Shown here one piece after another: positions 35,081 through 48,300 of a stretch of 64,000 bases of DNA. Each line of letters starts with the position of its first letter. The first letter of the stretch is position 1. The DNA comes from Dryomyza anilis. Taxonomy: Eukaryota; Arthropoda; Insecta; Diptera; Dryomyzidae. Where the stretch lies: the NCBI GenBank assembly GCA_951804985.1, contig OX638130.1:118867593-118931592 (forward strand), read 5' to 3'. Made by a program: the position numbers and the translations under genes. Below the pieces are notes generated by a model. It searched no databases. It had not been told where the DNA came from and saw nothing but the letters and a program-made list of their open reading frames with translations.

Positions 35081-36107
35081 TATATCGTCACTATCATGCC
35101 AAATGGGCGAATGTGCAATTTTTTACATTTGCGTTTTTTTACATTTTCGAATGTAGTTTTTCCTCAAGTATACTGTGCTAAAATCGCGTGTCGTTTTGTT
35201 GGATATATCTAGCCACAAAAGTCAAAACCAAAAGGGCGAATTTGAAAAATTGAAAATCTTGTCATGCCAAAAGGGCGAATATTTCCTTTTTCGCCATAAC
35301 TATTTATTGGTACGAGATAAAATAGTAGTGTGAAGGCATTTATTATTTGTTTTTAAAGCACCTATCGATCTGCATCATTAATTAAAAATATGTTGTCAAA
35401 CATTAATTTGCTATTTGTTATATGCAGAAAAATGTTTGGCAAAATATTTTTAAATAATGATGCAGTTCGATATGTGCTTTAAAAACAAACAATAAATGCC
35501 TTCACACTACGATTTTATCTCGTACCAATAAATAGTTATGGTGAAAAAGGAAAGATTCGCCCTTTTGGCATGACAAGATTTTCATTTTTTCCAATTTAAT
35601 CGTTTTTTTGCAATAACTTTTTATTCGTGCAAGATAAAATCCTAGTTTAAAGGTATTAATTGTCTGTTTTTAAAGCACCTATCGATTGGTATCATTATTT
35701 AAATTTGCCAAAAAAATTTCCTTCAATAACAAATGGCAAATTAATGTTTGGCGAAATATTTTTAAATAATGATGCCAATAGATAGGTGCTTTAAAAACAA
35801 ACAATTAATTCCTTAACATCACTATTTTATTTTGAGCTAATAAAAAGTTATAGCATAAAAAACAAAAATATTTGCGTTTTGGTCAGGATATAGCCTCACA
35901 AAATTCGTATTTATAATTCAGTAAATTGTCCAAATCCAAAGATATTTTATATACGTGATAATAATTCATGAATAAACCAAAATAATAGAAAAACTTTAAA
36001 TAAAACTAAATTTTTCTAATTTTTAAAGCACTTCAAACTTTAAAATTTGATTTCTCAACATTTTTAAAAATGCACATTCGCCCCTTTGGCATGACAGTGA
36101 CGATATA
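35081..36107. mobile_element. Fold-back element with terminal inverted repeats (1027 bp)
   Basis: Left end TATATCGTCACTATCATGCC, continuing AAATGGGCGAATGTGCA. The right end on the opposite strand is TATATCGTCACTGTCATGCC, continuing AAAGGGGCGAATGTGCA: 37 bp with two mismatches. The inside is itself built of palindromic blocks around AAAGCACCTATCGAT and its complement, repeated twice, separated by CATGCCAAAAGGGCG words. Ends in TA suggest a TA target site. No protein is encoded. A shorter copy sits in P450 gene A. Confidence 0.8.
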
Positions 36108-37934
36108 ACATACGAGTCCTGATTTTTAAAAATATAATGGATATTTTAAGCCCTTTTTTTGTCCCTTCCCAACAAAGCAAACGATAATTTTACAATATCA
36201 TTTATAAACTCAAATTATCGTTTTTCGATAATCTATAATGATACGAAAACGATAGGGTTTTCGATATAAACGAAGCTATCTAAAATGATATCGTTATTTT
36301 TGTCGTTATTTTCGATAAACAAATTTTTATTTGTTTAGGAAATTTTATTTTTTTGACAAAAATTATAAAGAATACGCAATTCAAATTTTCAAATACGTTG
36401 AGTTTTATATCTTAAATTTATCATTATTATATCGATATAAAAATTATCGTCAAATGGTTTGTAGGGTTATTAGAAAAAATGAAATATAGTAATTTACAAA
36501 ATTGCATTTAAAAACAAAAACTTTAAACGCAATTTTCTATTAATTGTCAAGACTTATTTTAATATATTAAGGTAATGCCTATACGTTTTTGTGATATTTG
36601 GATCTAAACTTGAATATTTTGATTATATTAGACTATTTTAGAATTATATTTATCATTGAGAATCTAATGATAAACAAGATTATGATTTATGATTATCCAA
36701 AACATCAAAATTATAAAATTTTTACATCTGGTCGGTTAAAAAAAAACCCTATTAATAGAAATTAAACAAATATCATCATATACAATTTTATCATTATAAT
36801 AACTGTATGAAACGCAGTTTTGTAATGTTTTAAAAACAATTCACCAAAATTGAAAAATTATATAACTGTAGAAAATTTGAATGTTCCCAAAAAATTTAAA
36901 ATTTGTACTAAAAATCGGAAAAAGAAATTGTAATATAAAACGATTTCGGTTCTCTTTTATTTTTCGGTATTCCAGATTCATGATAATCCTTCGGTTTTAC
37001 CAATTGTGATATTTGATGAAAAAAAAAACATTTAACTGAGATTATCAGATTGCAAATTTTGTCAGTAGGGACATTTTGGTGGTTGGAACATTTTATTAAT
37101 TCTAGGTGTAATTGTAATTTCAAGAATTTATAGTATATACTTACTATATAGTATGTATACATAGTTCCGGGCGGAACATTCGTACGCTTAAAACTTTAAT
37201 ATCTCGAAGGAAAATTAATGAATTTACTTGATTTTTTTTGTGCATATAGTATTTAAATAGCACTAAGCATCTGTAAAATTCTATACGGTAGATCAAAAGA
37301 TATAAATAAAAATGTGACGGGACTAAAACGGAAGTAAATATCGACGTTCATATGGATATTCCAAATAGTCATCCAATTTTGCGTACAAATGATTTTTTTT
37401 AAATATTTTAAAAAATAGTTGAAATCATGTGATTTCTTTGCATATTTACACTTTGTTCCTAAAGTTTTTGGGTTTTTCATAATAAATCACAGAAAAATTC
37501 CGGACGGGACAAAAAATTCCATGTTGAAATTATCAGTACGATTGTTATCCCAAAAATACTTTTTTCGTACAATATATATTTTTTTGTATTATCTCTGAAC
37601 ATAGCTTAGACAATTTATTTTATTTTTGTTTATATACACTTTGTTCCTAAAACTTACAGTTATTTCATAATAAATCACAGAATAATTCCGGACGTTCCGT
37701 ATGGAAATTTGCTCTACGATTTTTTGCTAAAAATGAAAAGTGATGAACTATATAAATGTTTTTGTAGTTTTTTAATTTTGTTTACCTTTTTTTATTAAAT
37801 ATTTTTCAAAGTTTACGAATCCCGAAAATAATTGTAATTTTGAATGAATTTCCTTCAATTTGAGTGCCATACTTATGTACTTTTGGGTAGGTGTATCATA
37901 TCAAATTATTTTTTTTTTTTGGCACCTCCCGTTT
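36108..37934. other. AT-rich intergenic DNA, no gene seen
   Basis: Includes dispersed repeat copy 2 (36475-36716), a TTATCG/CGATAA-rich stretch at 36180-36320, and a near-duplicate pair CACTTTGTTCCTAAA...TTTCATAATAAATCACAGA at 37449 and 37637. No coding exon. Confidence 0.45.
36475..36716. repeat. Dispersed repeat, copy 2
   Basis: Same orientation and word order as 405-632. Confidence 0.55.
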
Positions 37935-38705
37935 TTTTTATACCCTACACTAAGAGTGAAAGGGTATATTCAGTTTGGTACGCCGTTTGTTACACCCAGA
38001 AGGAAGCATCTCCGGTATGGAAAAGTATATATATTCTTGATCAGCATGACCTCCTGAGTTAGCGACCGTCTGTCCGTCTTTCTGTCCGTATGTCTGACCG
38101 TCTGTCTGTCCGTCTGTCTGTCTGTCTGTATGTCGGTTTATCTGTCCGTCTGTCTGTCCGTCTGTTGAAATCCCTACTACTTTTAAAATTGAAGAGCTAG
38201 ATAAATGAAACTTATAACATAGATTACTAATATACCTACGCTGTATGTAAATTGGCGAGGTCGGTCCATTGTGACCTATGATCCGACCACTTATGTTCAA
38301 ATACCTCATATAAAATGTACATATAAAGATCAATTTTATCTATACGTGCTTAGGTAAACTTTTTTGGTCAAATATATATTGATATCATGCTCAAATACAT
38401 GATAATAATATTTTCCGGCGAAAAGACTTGTGGTTCACAAAAAAAAATCGAAATTCGGTACACCTACCCATTTGTAAATATGGGTATCAAATGAATGGAA
38501 ATTCTTCAGCGATTGAATGTTTGTAGTTATTTTCAGGATTCGTATACCCTGGTGACCTATATATCACTTTGAATGGTAACCACACATATGTGTAGGGTAT
38601 TTATAGTCGGCTTAGACCGACTATAATTTTGATAATCCTAACTACCATAATAACACCTACTTTAAAATTTCCCATGTGATCTAACCTTCCCAACTGGTTT
38701 ATATT
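37935..38705 (+). repeat. GGGTATATTC-type dispersed repeat
   Basis: Starts at TTTTTATACCCTACACT and GAAAGGGTATATTCAGTTTG, has GGTATGGAAAAGTATATATA and TTCTTGATCAGCATGACCTC, then a CTGTCCGT simple repeat (38065-38165), and ends in TATAGTCGGCTTAGACCGAC and CCCATGTGATCTAACCTTCC. Similar non-coding repeats with this opening and closing are common in fly genomes from what I know; the family name is not known to me. Confidence 0.7.
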
Positions 38706-38749
38706 TGAACATAAAGTAAATAAAAAGATTTTTTAAAAAACAACAGAGT

Positions 38750-39066
38750 TGTATAATAATAATATAATAGTTTGGCGCTACAGTCCTGTGTAGAACTTCG
38801 GCCGAGCTCTCTCACCATTTTAAGCTGTGCGTGTTATATTTGTACTCAAAGTGGTGGGACCTACAGTTTATTGCCGAATCCGAACGGCGGGTGAGAGCTT
38901 TTTCATAGACAATGGTTTTACTCTCGTAGGTTTGCCATTTACTGACGAGAGGTAGCGCGGTATAGAAAATGTTTCTATGAAAAGATGTTGTTAGCCCCAG
39001 ACCAGTCTTGAACCGGGGACCTTTCGGCTCGCAGTCCAACGCACTAACCACTGAGCTACCGCGGCT
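38750..39066 (-). mobile_element. tRNA-derived SINE, near full length
   Basis: The minus strand starts GCCGCGGTAGCTCAGTGGTT (A box) and carries GGTTCAAGACT (B box) 30-35 nt later, a tRNA-like head of about 72 nt ending GGTCTGGGGC. An unrelated body and an ATT-rich tail (TATTATATTATTATAC) follow. The anticodon arm pairs poorly, so it is a SINE and not a tRNA gene. Fragments of the same body occur at 1-43, 6898-6995 and 28640-28682. The 79-residue frame across it is not a gene. Confidence 0.8.
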
Positions 39067-41153
<2,087 letters not shown>

Positions 41154-41174
41154 TCTTGGTCCGTCTGTCTACTT

Positions 41175-42355
41175 GTTAAAAGCACAAAACAAAAGCATAA
41201 ACACAAAAACAACAGTAAACTAATAAAATGTAAAAATAAAACCAAACACAAAAGCATATTCACAAACCAAACGCAAAAACAAACACAAAATAAAAAAAAA
41301 CAAAACACAAAAACAAAATGAAAAACACAAACAAAAGTAAAAACACAAAAACAATTTTAAAAGCATAAAAAAAAGCAAAATAAAAATCACAAAATCAAAA
41401 ACAAAATAAACCAGTTAGGAAGGTTAGATCACATGGGAAATTTTAAAGTAGGTGTAATTATGATAGTTAGGATTATCAAAATTATAGTCGGTCTAAGCCG
41501 ACTATAAATACCCTACACATATGTGTGGTTACCATTAAAAGTGGTATATAGGTCACCAGGGTATACGAATCCTGAAAATAACTACAAACTTTCCATCCCT
41601 GAAGAAATTTCTTTCATTTGATACCCATATTTACAAATGGGTAGGTGTTCCGAATTTCGATTTTTCAAGTCATTTCAATATATATTTGACCAAAAAAATT
41701 TACCTAAGCACGTATACAGTAAAATTGATTCGTAGATGTAAATTTTATTTCAGGTATTTGAACATAAGTGGTCGGTTCTCAGGTCACAATAGACCGATTA
41801 TGCCAATTTATTTAAATATATAAGTAATCTAAATCTAAAGTTTCATTACTCTAGCACTTCAACTTTTTCTGTAATTGTGATTTCAACAGACAGACAGAAG
41901 GACAGACAGACGGACATCGCTAAATCGACTCAGGAGGTCATGCTGATCAAGAATATATATACTTTTCCATACCGGAGATGCTTTTTTCAGGGTGTTACAA
42001 ACGGCGTACCAAACTGAATATACCCTTTCACTCTTAGAGTAGAGTATAAAAAAAAACACAAAAACACAAAATCAAAAACGCAGAACAGCAAAAATAAAAG
42101 CACAAATTCAAAAACGCAGAAAAGCTAAAACAAAAGCAAAAATCAAAACCAAAAAAAAAACAAACAAAAATAACAATAAAAGCAAAGATTCAAAACAAAA
42201 GCAAAAACACAAAATCAAAAAACTACAGTAAACTAATAAAATACGAAAGTAAAACAAAAACAAAAGCAAATTCACAAAACCAAATGGAAAAACAAACATA
42301 AAACAAAATAAAAAACCAAAAGAAAAAGAAAAACACAAATCAAAAACACAAACAA
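41175..42355. repeat. ACAAAA/CACAAAATC low-complexity block, left flank of satellite
   Basis: Runs of AAAACACAAAAGC and AAAATCAAAAAC-type sequence. It is split at 41405-42052 by a GGGTATATTC-type repeat, and ends where the 148-bp satellite begins. The same composition resumes after the satellite. Confidence 0.75.
41405..42052 (-). repeat. GGGTATATTC-type dispersed repeat, inverted copy
   Basis: Reverse-oriented relative to 37935-38705 and lacking most of the CTGTCCGT tract. Ends with CACTCTTAGAGTAGAGTATA. Confidence 0.7.
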
Positions 42356-45300
42356 ATTTTTTGGAATTTATATCAGGTTTATTTCCTGCAAAAATCATTA
42401 AATTCACCTTAGCGTTTTCAGAGAAATCAATATTTTAGTCATGATTTTCTTAAATCCTTCATAACTTCTAAACGAAGCGTCGTAGAGGGGTCAAAGTTGA
42501 CATATTTTTTGGAATTTATATCAGGTTTTTTTTCCTGCAAAAATCATTAAATTCGCCTTGCGGTTTCAGAGAAATAAATGTTTTAGTTATGACTTTCTTA
42601 AATCCTTCATAACTTCTAAACGGAGCGTCGTAGAGGGGTCAAAGTTGACATATTTTTTTGGCATTTATAGCATGTTTATTTCCTGCAAAAATCATTAAAT
42701 TCGCCTTAGCGGTTTCAGAGAAATCAATGTTTTAGTTATGACTTTCTTAAATCCTTCATAACTTCTAAACGGAGCGTCGTAGAGGGGTCAAAGTTGACAT
42801 ATTTTTTTGGCATTTATAGCATGTTTATTTCCTGCAAAAATCATTAAATTCGCCTTAGCGGTTTCAGAGAAATCAATGTTTTAGTTATGACTTTCTTAAA
42901 TCCTTCATAACTTCTAAACGGAGCGTCGTAGAGGGGTCAAAGTTGACATATTTTTTGGCATTTATAGCAGGTTTATTTCCTGCAAAAATCATTAAATTCG
43001 CCTTAGCGGTTTCAGAGAAATCAATGTTTTAGTTATGACTTTCTTAAATCCTTCATAACTTCTAAACGGAGCGTCGTAGAGGGGTCAAAGTTGACATATT
43101 TTTTGGCATTTATAGCAGGTTTATTTCCTGCAAAAATCATTAAATTCGCCTTAGCGGTTTCAGTGAAATCAATGTTTTAGTTATGACTTTCTTAAATCCT
43201 TCATAACTTCTAAACGGAGCGTCGTAGAGGGGTCAAAGTTGACATATTTTTTGGCATTTATTGCAGGTTTATTTCCTGCAAAAATCATTAAATTCGCCTT
43301 AGCGGTTTCAGAGAAATCAATGTTTTAGTTATGACTTTCTTAAATCCTTCATAACTTCTAAACGGAGCGTCGTAGAGGGGTCAAAGTTGACATATTTTTT
43401 GGCATTTATAGCAGGTTTATTTCCTGCAAAAATCATTAAATTCGCCTTAGCGGTTTCAGAGAAATCAATGTTTTAGTTATGACTTTCTTAAATCCTTCAT
43501 AACTTCTAAACGGAGCGTCGTAGAGGGGTCAAAGTTGACATATTTTTTTGGCATTTATAGCAGGTTTATTTCCTGCAAAAATCATTAAATTCGCCTTAGC
43601 GGTTTCAGAGAAATCAATGTTTTAGTTATGACTTTCTTAAATCCTTCATAACTTCTAAACGGAGCGTCGTAGAGGGGTCAAAGTTGACATATTTTTTGGC
43701 ATTTATAGCAGGTTTATTTCCTGCAAAAATCATTAAATTCGCCTTAGCGGTTTCAGAGAAATCAATGTTTTAGTTATGACTTTCTTAAATCCTTCATAAC
43801 TTCTAAACGGAGCGTCGTAGAGGGGTCAAAGTTGACATATTTTTTGGCATTTATAGCAGGTTTATTTCCTGCAAAAATCATTAAATTCGCCTTAGCGGTT
43901 TCAGTGAAATCAAGTTTTAGTTATGACTTTCTTAAATCCTTCATAACTTCTAAACGGAGCGTCGTAGAGGGGTCAAAGTTGACATATTTTTTGGCATTTA
44001 TTGCAGGTTTATTTCCTGCAAAAATCATTAAATTCGCCTTAGCGGTTTCAGAGAAATCAATGTTTTAGTTATGACTTTCTTAAATCCTTCATAACTTCTA
44101 AACGGAGCGTCGTAGAGGGGTCAAAGTTGACATATTTTTTGGCATTTATAGCAGGTTTATTTCCTGCAAAAATCATTAAATTCGCCTTAGCGGTTTCAGA
44201 GAAATCAATGTTTTAGTTATGACTTTCTTAAATCCTTCATAACTTCTAAACGGAGCGTCGTAGAGGGGTCAAAGTTGACATATTTTTTGGCATTTATAGC
44301 AGGTTTATTTCCTGCAAAAATCATTAAATTCGCCTTAGCGGTTTCAGAGAAATCAATGTTTTAGTTATGACTTTCTTAAATCCTTCATAACTTCTAAACG
44401 GAGCGTCGTAGAGGGGTCAAAGTTGACATATTTTTTGGCATTTATAGCAGGTTTATTTCCTGCAAAAATCATTAACTTCGCCTTAGCGGTTTCAGAGAAA
44501 TCAATGTTTTAGTTATGACTTTCTTAAATCCTTCATAACTTCTAAACGGAGCGTCGTAGAGGGGTCAAAGTTGACATATTTTTTTGGCATTTATAGCATG
44601 TTTATTTCCTGCAAAAATCATTAAATTCGCCTTAGCGGTTTCAGAGAAATCAATGTTTTAGTTATGACTTTCTTAAATCCTTCATAACTTCTAAACGGAG
44701 CGTCGTAGAGGGGTCAAAGTTGACATATTTTTTGGCATTTATAGCAGGTTTATTTCCTGCAAAAATCATTAAATTCGCCTTAGCGGTTTCAGAGAAATCA
44801 ATGTTTTAGTTATGACTTTCTTAAATCCTTCATAACTTCTAAACGGAGCGTCGTAGAGGGGTCAAAGTTGACATATTTTTTGGCATTTATTGCAGGTTTA
44901 TTTCCTGCAAAAATCATTAAATTCGCCTTAGCGGTTTCAGAGAAATCAATGTTTTAGTTATGACTTTCTTAAATCCTTCATAACTTCTAAACGGAGCGTC
45001 GTAGAGGGGTCAAAGTTGACATATTTTTTGGCATTTATTGCAGGTTTATTTCCTGCAAAAATCATTAAATTCGCCTTAGCGGTTTCAGTGAAATCAATGT
45101 TTTAGTTATGACTTTCTTAAATCCTTCATAACTTCTAAACGGAGCGTCGTAGAGGGGTCAAAGTTGACATATTTTTTGGCATTTATTGCAGGTTTATTTC
45201 CTGCAAAAATCATTAAATTCGCCTTAGCGGTTTCAGAGAAATCAATGTTTTAGTTATGACTTTCTTAAATCCTTCATAACTTCTAAACGGAGCGTCGTAG

Positions 45301-48300
45301 AGGGGTCAAAGTTGACATATTTTTTGGCATTTATAGCAGGTTTATTTCCTGCAAAAATCATTAAATTCGCCTTAGCGGTTTCAGAGAAATCAATGTTTTA
45401 GTTATGACTTTCTTAAATCCTTCATAACTTCTAAACGGAGCGTCGTAGAGGGGTCAAAGTTGACATATTTTTTGGCATTTATAGCAGGTTTATTTCCTGC
45501 AAAAATCATTAAATTCGCCTTAGCGGTTTCAGAGAAATCAATGTTTTAGTTATGACTTTCTTAAATCCTTCATAACTTCTAAACGGAGCGTCGTAGAGGG
45601 GTCAAAGTTGACATATTTTTTGGCATTTATAGCAGGTTTATTTCCTGCAAAAATCATTAACTTCGCCTTAGCGGTTTCAGAGAAATCAATGTTTTAGTTA
45701 TGACTTTCTTAAATCCTTCATAACTTCTAAACGGAGCGTCGTAGAGGGGTCAAAGTTGACATATTTTTTGGAATTTATAGCAGTTTCAGAGAAATCAATG
45801 TTTTAGTTATGACTTTCTTAAATCCTTCATAACTTCTAAACGGAGCGTCGTAGAGGGGTCAAAGTTGACATATTTTTTGGCATTTATAGCAGGTTTATTT
45901 CCTGCAAAAATCATTAAATTCGCCTTAGCGGTTTCAGAGAAATCAATGTTTTAGTTATGACTTTCTTAAATCCTTCATAACTTCTAAACGGAGCGTCGTA
46001 GAGGGGTCAAAGTTGACATATTTTTTGGCATTTATAGCAGGTTTATTTCCTGCAAAAATCATTAAATTCGCCTTAGCGGTTTCAGAGAAATCAATGTTTT
46101 AGTTATGACTTTCTTAAATCCTTCATAACTTCTAAACGGAGCGTCGTAGAGGGGTCAAAGTTGACATATTTTTTGGCATTTATAGCAGGTTTATTTCCTG
46201 CAAAAATCATTAAATTCGCCTTAGCGGTTTCAGAGAAATCAATGTTTTAGTTATGACTTTCTTAAATCCTTCATAACTTTTAAACGGAGCGTCGTAGAGG
46301 GGTCAAAGTTGACATATTTTTTGGCATTTATAGCAGGTTTATTTCCTGCAAAAATCATTAAATTCGCCTTAGCGGTTTCAGAGAAATCAATGTTTTAGTT
46401 ATGACTTTCTTAAATCCTTCATAACTTCTAAACGGAGCGTCGTAGAGGGGTCAAAGTTGACATATTTTTTGGCATTTATAGCAGGTTTATTTCCTGCAAA
46501 AATCATTAAATTCGCCTTAGCGGTTTCAGAGAAATCAATGTTTTAGTTATGACTTTCTTAAATCCTTCATAACTTCTAAACGGAGCGTCGTAGAGGGGTC
46601 AAAGTTGACATATTTTTTGGCATTTATAGCAGGTTTATTTCCTGCAAAAATCATTAAATTCGCCTTAGCGGTTTCAGAGAAATCAATGTTTTAGTTATGA
46701 CTTTCTTAAATCCTTCATAACTTCTAAACGGAGCGTCGTAGAGGGGTCAAAGTTGACATATTTTTTGGCATTTATAGCAGGTTTATTTCCTGCAAAAATC
46801 ATTAAATTCGCCTTAGCGGTTTCAGAGAAATCAATGTTTTAGTTATGACTTTCTTAAATCCTTCATAACTTCTAAACGGAGCGTCGTAGAGGGGTCAAAG
46901 TTGACATATTTTTTGGCATTTATAGCAGGTTTATTTCCTGCAAAAATCATTAAATTCGCCTTAGCGGTTTCAGAGAAATCAATGTTTTAGTTATGACTTT
47001 CTTAAATCCTTCATAACTTTTAAACGGAGCGTCGTAGAGGGGTCAAAGTTGACATATTTTTTGGCATTTATAGCAGGTTTATTTCCTGCAAAAATCATTA
47101 AATTCGCCTTAGCGGTTTCAGAGAAATCAATGTTTTAGTTATGACTTTCTTAAATCCTTCATAACTTCTAAACGGAGCGTCGTAGAGGGGTCAAAGTTGA
47201 CATATTTTTTGGCATTTATAGCAGGTTTATTTCCTGCAAAAATCATTAAATTCGCCTTAGCGGTTTCAGAGAAATCAATGTTTTAGTTATGACTTTCTTA
47301 AATCCTTCATAACTTCTAAACGGAGCGTCGTAGAGGGGTCAAAGTTGACATATTTTTTGGCATTTATAGCAGGTTTATTTCCTGCAAAAATCATTAAATT
47401 CGCCTTAGCGGTTTCAGAGAAATCAATGTTTTAGTTATGACTTTCTTAAATCCTTCATAACTTCTAAACGGAGCGTCGTAGAGGGGTCAAAGTTGACATA
47501 TTTTTTGGCATTTATAGCAGGTTTATTTCCTGCAAAAATCATTAAATTCGCCTTAGCGGTTTCAGAGAAATCAATGTTTTAGTTATGACTTAATGTTTTA
47601 GTTATGACTTTCTTAAATCCTTCATAACTTCTAAACGGAGCGTCGTAGAGGGGTCAAAGTTGACATATTTTTTGGCATTTATAGCAGGTTTATTTCCTGC
47701 AAAAATCATTAAATTCGCCTTAGCGGTTTCAGAGAAATCAATGTTTTAGTTATGACTTTCTTAAATCCTTCATAACTTCTAAACGGAGCGTCGTAGAGGG
47801 GTCAAAGTTGACATATTTTTTGGCATTTATAGCAGGTTTATTTCCTGCAAAAATCATTAAATTCGCCTTAGCGGTTTCAGTGAAATCAATGTTTTAGTTA
47901 TGACTTTCTTAAATCCTTCATAACTTCTAAACGGAGCGTCGTAGAGGGGTCAAAGTTGACATATTTTTTGGCATTTATTGCAGGTTTATTTCCTGCAAAA
48001 ATCATTAAATTCGCCTTAGCGGTTTCAGAGAAATCAATGTTTTAGTTATGACTTTCTTAAATCCTTCATAACTTCTAAACGGAGCGTCGTAGAGGGGTCA
48101 AAGTTGACATATTTTTTGGCATTTATAGCAGGTTTATTTCCTGCAAAAATCATTAAATTCGCCTTAGCGGTTTCAGAGAAATCAATGTTTTAGTTATGAC
48201 TTTCTTAAATCCTTCATAACTTCTAAACGGAGCGTCGTAGAGGGGTCAAAGTTGACATATTTTTTGGCATTTATAGCAGGTTTATTTCCTGCAAAAATCA

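Noticed and set aside
38812..39051. 79-residue minus-strand frame
   Set aside because: Runs through the tRNA-like head and body of a SINE; not a gene.
38995..39066. Functional tRNA gene
   Set aside because: A and B boxes fit but the anticodon arm does not pair and a SINE body follows directly.
43140..43170. CENP-B-box-like TTCGCCTTAGCGG in the satellite
   Set aside because: Spacing to the CGG is one base short of the mammalian consensus and CENP-B is not expected in flies. Most likely chance.
43832..44068. 78-residue frame in the satellite
   Set aside because: A by-product of two consecutive monomers; most other units break it.
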